NCBI RefSeq assembly: GCF_020536995.1
Contig: NC_068355.1
Coordinates: forward strand, 5,067,764 to 5,131,763
DNA: 64,000 nucleotides
From: Dreissena polymorpha
Lineage: Eukaryota; Mollusca; Bivalvia; Myida; Dreissenidae
Reading direction: 5' to 3'
The position numbers and the translations under genes were made by a program. Below the pieces are notes generated by a model that was not told the DNA's origin, searched no databases, and saw nothing but the letters and a program-made list of their open reading frames with translations. Positions 36,401 through 49,859 of this stretch are shown here, piece after piece; the stretch's first letter is position 1, and the number at the start of each line of letters is the position of its first letter.

Positions 36401-39067
36401 AGAATTATATTACCAGTTTATTTCTTTTCATAAATCAACCAAGACTATTTCTGATACATAAAGGTCAGCCGTAGCACTTAAACATAAATCAACAGGACGT
36501 ATTAAAACTTTATGACAAGCTTGGCCTCGTGATCACTAAACATTTTTGCAATCGAAAATTGATTTTAACTGTAATCGATTTTCATTTTTGCCTATCAACT
36601 ACAATGAAAATCCATTTTCAATGACAAGCAAAATTGATTTTCGATTGCAAAAACTGTTTTGTGAACACGGGGCCAGATTGCTGTTTATTTAGTATATATG
36701 ATCATTTCTCTCCCCACCTGTATAATGCAATATAACATTGTCTTTTTTATTTAAGTCTTAAAAAATGCCCGTTACAATTGAATGATTAATTATGATAGCT
36801 TGTGCAATATCATCTTTATACATTGATGATAAATAAATGCCAATTAAAGCACTAACTTAAAAATGGATTATGCATTTTATTCAGAACTTTTAAAAGTGGT
36901 TTAAAACAGTTTACCAATTTTTTTTATCTGCGGTCCATACAAATTTGGAATATAAACCACTGCTACTCTGTGTTTATCCGTTCTGAAGATATCACGATTA
37001 ATATGAAGAGCGTCCTTGGCGCATTTGGCTTTCTACATATACTATTAATTCAAAATGGTACAACCTAAAATCCACAGGATATAAGTTCCTGCTCAGGTAT
37101 AAGCCATATTTCGTAGAAAAGTTTATAAAGTTAACATTTATCTATATCTTCTTTTTTTTAAACAACGTTAATGCTCATTCAAGTTAATATTCATAAAACG
37201 ACACCCGCAATTAACACATTATATTTACAATAATAGCGGGCTTTCTCAATGCACACATCTTGATTTTGATCTACATGCTCTTCGTAAGGAAACTATGACA
37301 TATCATATAAACAATAACATGACAATAATGTTTAGATCTTTTCCACTTATTGGCAGAGAGTTAACGGTAAATGTTTGAAGAAAATTCTTTAAAAAGCTTT
37401 CTTTCAAATCTTGTTTGAACTTGATATTGTAGTTTTCTTGCGTCATATTTTGTGTTACTATAGCGGTAAACGTTAGTGCCAATTCGTTATTTTTTTTATG
37501 TAATCTTTACGACGACGTTTTCATGGCTCAAACATAGCTATCGTTTTATTTTATACATGTTTTTTTTTCTAGCACATTTATAAAACGACATATCTAAAGA
37601 GAAATGAACTGTGTCCAGCAAGAATAGCAGAAACAGGTTATGCCCACTAACCTAACCGATTGTTAACACTACTTGAAAAAACGTATTGTTTTCCCTAAAA
37701 TGGTATACTGAAATCTGAGCAAAAGCAGTTCCTTATCAATACAATAATAATTATATTTCAATAAAGAAACCTAACATGTTTTGGATCGTTTCATTGTTCT
37801 GTTCTGAAAATAAATAACGCTTTCGAATTTTGTAAAGGTGGTCTCTGAAGACCGAAGCCCGGAATTACATTTAACATACATCATAAGAATAAGAGAACAA
37901 AATATCGCCGGAGTGATTAATTGCAATACAGGTTCGAATGAAACGGTTATCGCAATATCATTAATTTTGGATCAATTTTCCGTCGCATTTGTCATATTTA
38001 GATCACTTGATTTCTTCCCATTGAAATCGTATGACTTAAATTTGATTTTAATAAACGAACGTAAATGGACGTCATCTTTGTATGCCTACTGTTTCATTTT
38101 CCACCAATTTTCAGTACAAGCAGTTAAAATAGTATTACTTTTCTTTATAAAAATGCACATTAAATTATGTATACTTACTATGCTTTTCGTTTTGATAAGG
38201 TTTACTTAAGCTACCTATTGTTATTGTCCTTTGGCTACAAGTTCGCAAGTTCGCGCCATAAATAGCATTATGATACATGCCATTTGCGGCCATCGAAGCT
38301 CCAGACCAATTCACGCATTTGCAGTTTAGTTAAGAGCTACGCTGTCTGCTCAAGAAACCACAAGATATTGAGCAAATTTTTAGCGGACAGGGAAGAACCT
38401 TACCAAACTGCGCGAATATGTAGGATTTTGTTCTACGCCTGACGCATATTGCATTATACCCATTTTCGCATGACGCGGCTTCTATATTTAAAGCTCAAAG
38501 ATCAGCGTTACGCACAGACAAAGCATACCTCAAGAGCTGTGTCAGATATGATTGCAGTGCAGTTTCATGTGTTACTTACAGTTTTTCTTGCTTCTCACTG
38601 GCAGTTGCAAAGCTAGAAAACAGTTTTTCCTCAAATAATGCGTGTTATACATATTATTGTTTAATGAAACAGAAGATTAGCGGATAGAAAGATGCATTTC
38701 CGTGTTACGTTGCGACTGCAACTACAATGCGCCATAGATGAAACAGTTTGAGGGAAGAAAAGAGATAACAAAAGAACGCTAGAAGGAAATAACAGAGTGC
38801 AGGAAATAATAAATATGCAATACAGTAAGACATACAAAATGTTATTATGTTCTAAAATGATATTTATTAAATTAATAATATGTATAGAAGAGTTCCAGCT
38901 TACTACTTACAACGTTCTATGTTACCTTGCTGGTTATCAAATAGTTCAAAAGAATAGGTCCAGTCTTTACTTAAGTGCCTTAAATGGTGTGAAACTCCCA
39001 ATTCCATAATATACATTATGTTAAGAAACCAAAGAAAAGCAATTAGGTACAAGTATTTTTCAATCAT
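33315..39067 (-). CDS. B4GALT-like: Gene 3: intact beta-1,4-galactosyltransferase family enzyme (GT7), six exons
   Basis: The exons are 38926-39067, 35237-35397, 34784-34971, 34031-34153, 33778-33873 and 33315-33444. Joined, they total 840 bp, or 279 residues plus stop, with GT-AG introns and matching phases. The family transfers galactose (or GalNAc) from a UDP-sugar to terminal GlcNAc in the Golgi lumen. Visible landmarks are a membrane anchor near residues 6-23, the VPYRNR start of the catalytic domain, FNRAKLFNVG, the metal-binding FHDVDLIPEND, CEDQPKHMS, GGVLAM, GWGGEDDD, GRYKMIRH and a C-terminal GLNSLQYNL. The 188- and 123-bp exons have the same lengths as those I recall for vertebrate B4GALT1. 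It is shorter than the usual roughly 400 residues because the stem is almost absent. The position equivalent to the donor-selecting Tyr289 of bovine B4GALT1 is Phe, so Gal versus GalNAc use is open. A candidate polyA signal (AATAAA, minus strand) lies at 32932-32937. Confidence 0.8.
33468..33696. mobile_element. Two-hairpin MITE in intron 5 of gene 3
   Basis: It is at the same intronic site as in units A and C, so it predates the tandem duplications. Confidence 0.78.
33778..33873 (-). CDS. B4GALT-like: Gene 3 exon 5: MIRH metal-ligand segment
   Basis: The acceptor is CTTTAATAG and the donor is ATGAG|GTGGGT. It encodes ILENGFKVRRPPLGAG, then RYKMIRHQKEIPSQM, aligning with vertebrate SRPNAVVGRCRMIRHSRDKKNE. 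The His of MIRH is a metal ligand in the family. Confidence 0.85.
34031..34153 (-). CDS. B4GALT-like: Gene 3 exon 4: GWGGEDDD catalytic segment (123 bp)
   Basis: The acceptor is AATATTTTAG and the donor is GTAAG|GTACAG. It encodes IPYSSFVGGVLAM, LVNGFSNLYL and GWGGEDDDMSV. The second Trp of WGWGG is kept, and the first is Leu. The 123-bp length matches the vertebrate exon. Confidence 0.88.
34571..34646 (+). repeat. tRNA-like relic in intron 3 of gene 3
   Basis: It is the counterpart of 15885-15960, with the same gctagttcgaattcc B-box-like stretch. Confidence 0.35.
34784..34971 (-). CDS. B4GALT-like: Gene 3 exon 3: nucleotide- and metal-binding core (188 bp)
   Basis: The acceptor is ATCATAAAG and the exon ends TTATAG before GTTGTT. 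It encodes DPSGAFNRAKLFNVG, FHDVDLIPEND, YQCEDQPKHMS and SSFNY. The DVD triad is the family's UDP-sugar and Mn-binding motif. The 188-bp length matches vertebrate B4GALT1 exon 3. Confidence 0.88.
35237..35397 (-). CDS. B4GALT-like: Gene 3 exon 2: start of the catalytic domain
   Basis: The acceptor is TATTTTCAG and the exon ends GAACAG before GTGATT. It encodes STYPSSKPVSSKQ, then MVALVVPYRNRPSQ and LQRQRVDF, aligning with the vertebrate VAIIIPFRNR...LQRQQLDY segment. The Cys seen in unit A is Ser here. Confidence 0.82.
36522..36675. mobile_element. 154-bp palindromic MITE (unit C)
   Basis: It is the unit C copy. Unit D has lost this region. Confidence 0.75.
38926..39067 (-). CDS. B4GALT-like: Gene 3 exon 1: cytoplasmic tail, membrane anchor and short stem
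   Basis: It encodes MIEKY, a hydrophobic anchor and a 24-residue lumenal tail ending DNQQ, then one base before GTAACA. It is identical in sense to the gene 1 exon. It joins exon 2 across a 3.5-kb intron to make a Val codon (G+TG). Confidence 0.6.
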
Positions 39068-39383
39068 CTCCGTTCTCAATTGTTTCTTTGTTTCACGATT
39101 TTCAAAAGCTGTCTTTTCGTTTGATTGAATGCCAGCTGTTTTACGAACATTGACCGCACGATAACCATCATATAAGTTCGCGCAGAAAATATGGCAATTA
39201 TTCAAATCGACATATTGTGGTTCGTTTCTAAGGCCTGTAAGGATTCAATAAAACATTTAATGTGCTTCGTGTAACATAGCGTTGATTCGTGAATATACGT
39301 CCGAACAATTGTGTTAAAAATCAAACAATCCGTCAAAATAAAAACCAGACATGGGACCCAATGTTTGAAATGTAAATTATAAT

Positions 39384-39449
39384 GCCTCCATGGTGTAGAT
39401 GTTGATATTTCGCATATTATATGAAAGTGTAAATATTCGAGTTTAGAGA
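39384..39449 (+). repeat. tRNA-like sequence (unit C)
   Basis: It is a near-identical copy of 3125-3190. Confidence 0.4.
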
Positions 39450-39575
39450 CTGTTATGATGGTAAATGCTTCTTCAACCGACTTTCATATGAAACCCTCGA
39501 TCACTGGTATATAAGTCATCCGTTTACAGGCGGAACCTTATGTTGCCAAAGCACATTAGCTTATAACCACTTTAA

Positions 39576-40032
39576 AGGTTACAGTATTCTAAATAACCGT
39601 TTCATGTAGTGCTGTACTCTCTAAAAAAATATCATAGTTGATTCGAAGGCATGTTGTACACTTTTAAGTAGTGTTCTGGCTTTATTGTTTGGAGAAAGTA
39701 GTAGGGCATGAATAGGTGCTCATTACTAAATCCCTGAAATATGATAAACTTTGAGACTAAAGGAAAACATTGCACTGAAAGAGGTTACATTCCACTATTA
39801 AACGGCCGGAAAAAAAGTTGAAAAAACAGTCGATTTTGACTTTTGACAAATTCTTTCTTGGTTCGAACATGACATATCTTTTTTATTGCACGAATCGACT
39901 CCGCTTAGAATGGCCTTTAAGAAAAGGTATGGGTATGGGGGTCTCTATGTGCAAAATATGGCATTTATTTTCGCTTAAAGATGTCGCTTTTACATTGAAT
40001 TATATAGTGAAACTATTTAGTATATTGTGACC
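39576..40032. mobile_element. 457-bp MITE (unit C)
   Basis: It is a near-identical copy of 3317-3773. Confidence 0.65.
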
Positions 40033-40066
40033 TAAACACTTGCTAGCTCAAGTTCATTTAGATAAT

Positions 40067-42408
40067 CAGGGACCTATATAAACAAAGGGATGCGCAACCT
40101 CGCGATATCCCGATACAGCACGCGAAATAAACCGGTGCGCGAGATTTGATAATCTCGATTGATTGGTCCCTGTGTAGCGATAATGCGGCTACACGATATC
40201 GATTGCGAGGGATTTCGCTTATTGAGCGGGTTACGTTTTTTCGGATTCAAATTATATTATGTTAAATAAACAAGTACCTATTCGTTCAATTGTTGCGTTG
40301 TTGATCTCAAAATCAATCATTAATTAGTCTAATTATTACGCAGTATGTCGAACGGGGACCCAATTATCGGACCCTTTGATGAATATTAATTGCCGTTTGT
40401 TTCGCCATGGTTAAATTGCCGTTGTTTATCGCACGTATGTGCATGTACAAAAGACCGGTCTTTTAATAGAATTAAAATGTTACCATGTTTTGTTTGAAAT
40501 AGCAACATAATCAAGACATTTTAAGTGCAAACAACTGAAAATGTATAACTGTTCTTTTAACCTCCGACGCAGCAAAGTTTCGCATGCCATTTTAATATTC
40601 ACCAACAGAGTCGCTAAGAACCTGTGCGGCCAGACTGACCTTCATGTAGTTGAAGGAAAGCAGATTCATTCGATTGCGAGCGATTTCGCTCATTTATGGT
40701 GATAGTTGTTTCGCAATATTCGACTTTCGTTGTTTAATAAACAAATACATATTCGTTCATTTTTGCCTTGTTTGTCTTGTAAATAAATACTTAGTAATAT
40801 TAACACGCAGTATGCTACACGGAACCCAATTACCGGATGCGTTGACGAGTAACAATACCATTTGTTTCACAGGGTTTCAATTGCCATTGTACATACTGTG
40901 CATGTAGCAAAAAACGGTCTTTTAATTAATTAAAAATGTTACTCTGCTGTGTGAAAAATACCAACATTATCAACGCCTGTCAATTGCTTACAATTTAAAA
41001 TGTATAATTGTTCTTTTTCATCCGAGACAATGAAGGTTCGCATGCCATTATATTATTCTGTTGGACTACTTTTGAACGTGATATCCATAGTAGTACTGAA
41101 AGTCTTTTCGTGATTTCGTGTTCAATTATTGAACAAAAATCAGCAGAATTTGAAGGCAAGGCAATTCATAAAAGTCGTTTATGTTTTATTTCTCAGTATA
41201 AATCAGTAAATCACTGAAACATACACATTAGTTCATGCATGATAGGTAATCTTGGTATTATTTAATTTTAAGAGTATGTGTAACAATACATTCATGTTAC
41301 TAAGTGTAATCAGCATTCAGTTAAAGAAAATATTTTAAAAACTCAATAGCATGTAAAAAAATCACATGTTTGTTAAAGATTGTGCACAAGTAACCATTTG
41401 CAATGTGGAACAGAACAACATAAATTTGATTATAATACTAACAATTTTCTATTTATTATTTCAACAACATAAGATTGAGATTCCTCCTGACATGGTGATG
41501 CAGAAGATTTATTCGAAGCCTACAGCAATACAAAAAGCTTACTAAAATTAAATACCAAATTATCTTGTTTAAACAAGTTTGAAAATTTCATATTTATAAT
41601 GAGTTTTGGGAACACATTTTTTATTAACATGCATTGAAAAGTAACGTTTGTAAACATACCTACAAGATTAATATAGAGATAGTATTGACTGAGCCTTTCG
41701 AAAAAAGCTGTGACATATGTTGATAACACTGATAGTGATTACAAAATAAAAAATGACTAAAATTCTATAATCTTTGAGCTATTATAAAATAATAAATTTG
41801 CAAATAATGTAAATTAAGTTTTCACCACACAATGCATTGAAATGTAACGTTTGTGAGAATACCAACATGAATAGTATAGAGTTTTTTTTGACCAAGCCTT
41901 TTGAAAAAAGCCACAACATATGTTTATCGGATTATGGAAGTGTAAACAATGATACGCATGATTTGGTGGGTGTCCAGTCATTACACCCCCTGGACGTTAC
42001 ACCCCTGGTCTTTACACCCTCTAAGCCTGGACATTACACCCACCAAAATATTGATTAGATTAGAAAGGTGTAATCAACTTATGAACCACCAATTGGATTT
42101 GTCATCACCGTTGTTTTTATTAGTAAATACAAAGCATAGTCGATAACAAATAAAACAATAAGATGTCTCTAATTCAACAAACCTTTGCAATGAATACTTC
42201 TTTGTTGGCAACACTTGATTAATTTGTAATCTTAATCTGACCAGATCGCTTTGTCACGGTCTCTCTGTCAAAATGGCGGCTGTGAAAATTTGAATCGTCG
42301 CGCGAAGTCTCGTTGGGTCGCAAGTCTCGTTTCCGTTTTGCGTAACAACGCATTAGCTTGTTCTTCTTTTCATTGAGTAGCAAATCCCTTTGTTTGTATA
42401 GGTCCCTG
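40067..42408. mobile_element. 2.34-kb DNA element (unit C)
   Basis: It is a near-identical copy of 3808-6149 with the same ends and target duplication. Confidence 0.8.
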
Positions 42409-42845
42409 AGATAATACAGATAGCATGAACCAACAATGGAAACAACTCGTGATGTCACAAATTGTCAGTGTACAAAAAGTGGTACTTTATTATCTCGCTT
42501 AACATGGGTCTAAATTACGTTTAAAAGCTCTTTTCTGATTGGATGAAACAGTTCGAAATCATCCAATAAATAAAGTCGAGATATTTATCTTGCGGAACAT
42601 CCAATGCCATACCGCATGCAATCTATTTAGAAAGTAAAAATCGTAAACTAAAAAGTTTATGTTTTTTTTCGCGGTCATATAAAGTGTTCCTGGCTGAAAA
42701 CAGTGCAATATTACTTTTAAATCATTCATGTATTAGTAATTAGCAAGAAAGTGGTAGAATATTTGTGTAAAACATTAGAATTTTTATTTAAACTTGTGTC
42801 TGCTACAAATTAACGAGTTTTTACGGAAATTACCGATTGTACAGA

Positions 42846-43453
42846 TATCGATACAATCTCTTGCACGACGGTCACATTACATTCACCTCTGTGTTGGGCT
42901 CAGAACGGACTATTGTTATGAAAGCGTCTCATTCATGTCATGATCATTCCAAGCGTTCATCATTGAGGTTACAGTATACTAAACAATCTCTTGCACGACG
43001 GTTACATTGCATTAACTGCATTAAAGAAAACAATCTCATACCATGATATCTTTTATCAGTCTAAATTAATTATTATAAAATTGATATGTTTTTTTATGTT
43101 AAGAAACCAACATACATAAATACGTCGAAACAATGCCTAACGTCACTCAATAAAAAATATGTACAATTGTTTACATTTGTGAAGTGCGTGGAATGATAAC
43201 ATCTGTGTAAATGGGCAATAAAATAGTTCCAAAGAGTTGCATTAAAACTCACAAGTTTTTGCACGATTTATCGTACATTTAAAAGTCATATTTCTTAATT
43301 AAATGCATGCGATCTTAAATATCCACACAAATATACATTGTATGCGTTTGTTCGGTTTTAGCTATTTGGTAGACAAAATGGCGTGCTGAGCCTTATGCAG
43401 AGTTGTATGTGAGAGCAAGGAACGACAACTCTGCGTGGAGATTGATATCGATA
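42846..43453. repeat. 598-bp GATATCGATA-bounded segment (unit C)
   Basis: It is a near-identical copy of 6587-7194. Confidence 0.55.
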
Positions 43454-43841
43454 GACATATGAATCAAAGCGCTGTAGGCACTTAAGGCCTGGGGCTAGGT
43501 TTAGTGTGACGTAAAATGCATTTAGGATGTTTTGTCCGAATTTTTCCCTTTGTCCGAATTTATACGGATTGACCCTAACGGTTGAGTGCAGAAGCTAAGA
43601 GACTGTAAGAAAAGACAATAGTTGTGTATATACTACAGTGTACATAGACGGTGGAGGACAACACGATACTGGTTGTGGGAACGATAACCTTTTGTTCAAC
43701 CCTACAGATCTGGTAGAGGTTCGTCTACATAGGCGGTGAAGATATACAACAACAACAACATGGCCGCAAAAAACTGTTATTGTTGGCGTCAAATTAATCA
43801 CTTTCAATAGCCTAAAATAGCTTTCTATTACATAATTAACA

Positions 43842-45791
43842 CACCGGGTATGCGGATACTTTGATTACAGATGGCACTTCGATACCAGATAACAACAAAA
43901 GCCACGCTCGAGAGGTGAGTTCTTCAGCTTTTTTGCATTTATGTTCTGTTCATTTGGTTTTCAGACACGTAACATTGTTTGGTCGATTAATGGTATAGTA
44001 CTTCGTGTTGCGGAGTAAAAAATCGTGGGAAAAAACAGTGGATTATGAAAAAAAAGATAAAATTCCATCGATAATCATTATGAATTCGATGATCAGTACG
44101 TATTTCAACAAAATAAAAATACTTGGAAATAAAGCAAGAACGTGCCAACTAATCAAAATAAAAGATCAATATGTCCATTAATGTTACAACATTTTAAATT
44201 TTAGTTAACTAACGTAATTGAGGAATTTCAAATGTTTCAAGAGTCGGATGCCAAATTTTCATGGACACTTGTTTTACCGATCATCTCAAAGACAATGGCA
44301 CTTCGATTCCAGATTACTCGACACTTTTTAACAGATACATCCCACTCTGTTTAGTGAATCAGAAATGCAGAATTCGCTTTGGAATACTGTTAAAGTAAGC
44401 AGGCGATAACTAAAGATGTATGTACTGACGTAAATTAAAAACGAATTACCGAAACATGTTCTTATCCCTTTGGAATATGATAATGATTTCGTATAAATGT
44501 GATAGACACACGTGAAACTAATTTGATATGCCTAATGAGTACAGTCTTTATGACCATACATTTTCCAGTTTTCGAGTCACCCAACAGCTGGATCTTCGCA
44601 TAGTACACAAGCTTAAACAATTTTAAATTACATTTAAAATGTAACTCATCAGACATATCGAAGATGTTAATTTAAAATTGTTTAACCTCATGTACTATGT
44701 AATTTTAAATTACATTCTTTGTAGCGAAACGACTGATCTAAAGCATGTATAATTATGTCCTAATGAAGGTACTAAGGCCATTTGCTTATATATACTAGAT
44801 AGCGTGTCATGAAACATCACTCCGCTTAAACTACTAAGAGATTAATTTCAGCAGCAATGCAGGTCCGAAATTCTATTAGAACTTGTTGGCTCAATGCCAT
44901 GAAATAAAAAATAGCAATAATGGTACAGGCGGTCGATGAAATGACACGATGGTGGTGTCAAAGTTGTGCATACCCGTCGTTGTTATTAATATAAACACAA
45001 AACATTCTGCATACGAACTTGGATATACGTGACATAATTATATAAGCAGAAATTAGCATTTGATTTGAATCTTGTTCAAAATTTGCACTTACAATATTAA
45101 TTATATAAATTAATAGTTATAAGATTTTTGAAAACGAACAACACCATTGGTTATATTTCACACGTGTATGAAATTACGTTATGCATAGATTCCCAGTGTG
45201 TCGCGCTTGACAATTCAAATTGATTCGTACTTCAATATGTTTGGTAAGAATAGCCATAGTTTACATAAATGCATTTCATGTAGAACATAAAACTCGGTTA
45301 TAAGAGTGCCCAATTTGTTGAAAGTCTCTGTTATCCGAAGTGCCCTATATCGGGAATCAAAGTATCCGCAACTTCATGAATACCACCTATTAAAACATGC
45401 TCTATCTTCGTTTATATTTCATTGAAAACTATAAAAATTTCAGTATTTGAAGCACAGTGATTACCCTACATGCTGGAATATCAAACAATTTATTGAAATA
45501 TTTCTAAGTTGTTTTATTTTGTTGAAATGTTTACTGTTCATCCATTTCATGCTGTTTTCTGATCGTATTTTCTATTTTTGGGAGAAAAATCTACCAATCT
45601 TCCGTAAATGTTTTCTTTCAAAATAAAAAGGATACACCATTTATAAACTCGACCATGCGCCTTGTCTAAAAAACTAATCTTTATGATATAACTTTAAAAA
45701 ACCCTGAGGAACTAACCTCTCGCGCGTGGCTTTTGTTGTTGTCTGGTATCGAAGTGCCATCTGTTATCAAAGTATCCGCATACCCAGCGTG
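43842..45791. mobile_element. 1.95-kb inverted-repeat element (unit C)
   Basis: It is a near-identical copy of 7583-9532, with the same ATTAACA flanks. Confidence 0.8.
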
Positions 45792-45856
45792 ATTAACAGA
45801 TCAGGAAAACACTCATACTTCCTTTGTAATGTGTATACAAAAGAAAATCCACTTAA

Positions 45857-46680
45857 GCCCAAGTCTCACTTTTGTCGGTAGAGCCCCGGTCCATCCCGGT
45901 TTGCTAACGCCGGTCGACCGGGATTATTCGTAGAATTTTTTTAATGCAGTCACACTATTTCCCGGTGCCGCCCCGGTTGAAGCCGGTCAACAGACCGATA
46001 GAGTCCCGGTCAACCCGGACTGGCTACGGTTTATCCCTGTGAAGCCCCACAGAGCCCCGGTTGTCGCCGGTAGTGCCCCGATAAAAGCTGGCAGCGTCCC
46101 GGCATAGCCCCGGTTGTCGCCGGTTGTGCCCCGGTTGAGCCCCGCTGAAAGCCGGTAGCGTCCCGGCAAATCCCGGTATACCGTAACACCGCCGGCACTC
46201 ACCGTGTCTATACCGGCATCAGACTCCGGCAGAGCAACGGCAACGCCCCGGTTTCACCCCGGTTGTCGCCGGTAATGCCCCGGCGGAGCCCCGGTGAATG
46301 CCGGTGGCGTTCCGGCAGAGCGCCGATTTTCTTATATACCGTAGCTATACCAGGACTCTAACGGCCTTCACCGGGGCGTTGCCGTAGCTCTGCCGGGGTA
46401 TGAATGGGCCCAGGTGGAGCTACGGTGCCGTCCCGGTTGTTCCCGGTACCGTCCCGGTTGTTCCCGGTGCCGCGCCAGCGTTGTCGGTCCTTCCCGGTGA
46501 CTGTGGTTAATCCCGGAGGTATTAAACATTTTAATACTTTCCCGGTGAAGTCCCGGTTTTTCCCGGTTCATCTCGGTCGTCCCCGATGAAGCCCCGGTTC
46601 ATCCCGGTAGAGCCCCGGTTCATCCCGGTAGATCCCGTATCACGCACCGGGGCTCCGCAGGCATCATAGTGAGACTGGGC
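45857..46680. mobile_element. GC-rich ccccggt element (unit C)
   Basis: It is a near-identical copy of 9598-10421. Confidence 0.7.
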
Positions 46681-47333
46681 CTTTACCCTGATAAAGAACG
46701 GTGTACAGATTGTGTAAGTTGTCTCACGTAGAACTTTTCGCGCTCGATTTGCGCGCTCGATCTGCGCAGTGAAATATCATATCCGGTAACTTGGTATATT
46801 TCCGAGAATGATCATGAATATTTGTTGTTGTTTTTTCATTTTCTTTTTTCTTGAATGTCTCGTTAACGCAAAATAAAATAACAATATCTTGAAATATGTT
46901 TATAAATACCAAATATAATGTCTTCAAAAAATGTCAGATAAAAAATTCTTCTTACTGTCTCCGTAGACACTCGTATCTTTTCGGCCTAGACCGTCAAGTG
47001 AGGAACTTATTCTCGCATGAATATGAACAAAATAATAAAAACTATGTCGTAGCCAATGCTTAGCTTCAATAATATTTTTTACACGTTTTATGACACTGTC
47101 ATGTTATATAGTGATGTTCTGTATTTACAAGGCGGGTTATTGAGATCTGCGAAGAACTTCTTTAAATGCGCATGAACTACTGCCAAGTGGTAAATCGGAC
47201 TTATGGAAATTAATTCATTCGTCGGTTTTGGCAGCCAGCCAATACTGACTGTCTCAGAAATTTGTTTCGTTGCTATGGCCTTAGGGCTACGCCCCAGGCC
47301 AAAAACGACAGAATAGATTGCATATGAAACTGG

Positions 47334-47471
47334 ATTTTTTCTAAGAAGAGTCTTTCTTTAAATAAAAATATCATAAAAGCGGAAAGTGCCGGCCCTGATT
47401 AGCCTGCACAGGCTGATCTGGGATGACACTTTACGCACATACATTAAACCCCATTTTCTCAGAACGAGGCT
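47334..47471. mobile_element. Half copy of the two-hairpin MITE (unit C)
   Basis: It is the unit C counterpart of 11074-11211. Confidence 0.7.
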
Positions 47472-47629
47472 CATATACATGACATTTGTCGGGATGGCGT
47501 ACACAGTTGAAAAAATCTTTCCATCGTAAAAATCAAAACGTCCATACCAAAAAGACGGGACTGTTGTTATTCTTGTCAACATGTTTAAAGTAACCCATGC
47601 TTGCCTTTTCTTCCACAGGATTGTCTTCT

Positions 47630-47748
47630 GAAAACACAAGTTTTGTTTTCCCGTCTCAAAAAAAAAATTAACTCGGAAAAACAGACTTATTTTGTGTTTC
47701 ACCGAGTTAATTTTCTTTTGGAGACAGAAAACAGAATTTGTGTTTTTT
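47630..47748. repeat. Hairpin with about 47-bp arms (unit C)
   Basis: It is a near-identical copy of 11370-11488. Confidence 0.65.
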
Positions 47749-48671
47749 TAGCGGTGATGTCACTTTAGTGCCACCGTAAAGAACGGTTTAAATATATTGA
47801 ATGTAGTTTGATTACGAATGATAAAATGCAAGAATCAATCGACTCACAAACCAGAAACTGTGATTTTAAAATATTTAAGACGAACAAGTGTCCGCCCACA
47901 TAAAACTTCAAATGAAACTTAAACTGGTGTATTTAGCTCATGGAATGCAACGGTTGTGTTAATGATAATAAAAACTCGTTGAATTTGCGTGTCTGCTTCA
48001 TGAAAAAGTTACCAAATCTATTGTTGGTAAGATATTATAGTGTTAAAATAAGAGAACAAATTTCATCAGCAGTTCTATCAAAAAGATGGTAATTGTAGTC
48101 GATAACTTTTTTTTTATCAACGGCTTAATTTATGGCAAAAAATACTGTCTGTGGCTGGTTATAACATGTCAGACAATTTTTCGGTCCTTTATATAGTGCA
48201 TATCGTAATCCCAAAAATTAACAACCCATCAAGTCGACTCTAGCGAAAAATGGACTCCTTATTACAGCTAAAAAGGAAAGAACAAATGCCATCATCCTTT
48301 TTTTACTTATTCCAAATCATGTTTAGATTTGTTTGAAGTAATTTGATTGCACTGGTATAGCTGGAAGCGACAAGATTAATGCAACATTACTTCAGGATGT
48401 AGGTTCGCAAAGAAACTCATTTACCCATCCAAACGACCAAATGTATCGTCAAACAACGAATTATAACCATAGATAATATGTTTAATTTAAAAGCTGTAAT
48501 ATATTAATAAATTTCAAGTTGCAAAAGCAGCCACTATGCATTTCTTATTGATGTTTTAAGGAATCTTATTATTGGAACTATAACCAGGTGTGAATAGTCT
48601 TATACGTAAACGCGTAGAAACTGACAGTGGGCTACATAACGTACTTAAGGCAATACTTGAGGTGGTTGTTA

Positions 48672-49204
48672 AAGGGACCGTCAACTTCGAATGAAGAAAA
48701 AAACAGTTCTAAAATATCGTATTTTTTCTTTACAATTATTAGTTTATATTGATTAAAATATCACGACTGGTATATAACATAACTTAAAAAAAGTTGTTAA
48801 GTTTTCATATTATCAGTATATTCCGTAATAAATTTGACTAGGTACAGGTACCAGGTAACTACCAGTTAACTATAAATAACGCAAGTAGATTGATCATCGT
48901 CGTCACGTGGTAAACCCAGAAATGCAAATTGTGCATGCGTAGTAAATTGTATATATTTTATATATAAAATGATCAATACACTTGCGTTATTTAAAGTGTG
49001 TATATCGTTATGTCACCTATTTTCGCGATGTTCTTTCGATTTCAGATCGCGAAATTTTATTACCGAATATACTGAAAATATGAACTTTTTTCAAGTAATG
49101 TAATATACCAGTCGTGATATTTTAATAAATATAAACTAATTATTGTAAAAAATACGGTATTTTAGAACTTTTCTTTTTTCGTCATTCGTGGTTGACGGTC
49201 CCTT
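48672..49204. mobile_element. 533-bp fold-back element (unit C)
   Basis: It is a near-identical copy of 12412-12944. Confidence 0.8.
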
Positions 49205-49322
49205 CAAAGTCAAACGTTTCTTGGAATAAATTTATAAGTACACGAGCATTACTAGCAAATTAAATCCATGTTAGCTTTATTTCAGAGACCTCTGTGATAC
49301 TTCGCACTGAATCAAGATTAGA

Positions 49323-49580
49323 GCCGCGTTCTGTGAAAAGAGGGTTTAATGTATGTCCGTAAAGTGTCGTCCCAGGTTAGCCTGTGCAGTCCGCAGAGGT
49401 TAATCAGGTACGACACTTTCCATCTTTATTATATTTTTGCTAAGAGGAGACTTTCTTTAAACGAAAAATATCATAAAAGCGGAAAGTGTCATCCCTGATG
49501 AGCCTGTGCGGACTCGACAGGCTAATATAGGACAACACTGTACGCACATGCCTTTAAACCGTTTTTACAGAGCACGGGCC
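49323..49580. mobile_element. Two-hairpin MITE, full copy (unit C)
   Basis: It is the unit C counterpart of 13063-13320. Confidence 0.8.
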
Positions 49581-49859
49581 ATTATTCTTTACTGTGACAG
49601 TAAAACTAATCATTCCTTAATCATCCGAGCTATGGCGGTCACCATTTAAGCAATATCGTCGAAAGTATACATGTACAGTTCTGTACAAAAGTAACATACC
49701 TTAATAAAAAAGTGCATGTCTTTAAGGACTTTTGTAAGATTATTGAAAGATATTTTATGTGCTGTGGATACTATTTCATAATATGATATTTCTTACTTAG
49801 AAATGCTATCTTGCGAGGCTGGAACCACAAGAAGTGCAAGCCTTTGATAGTGTGCCTTT

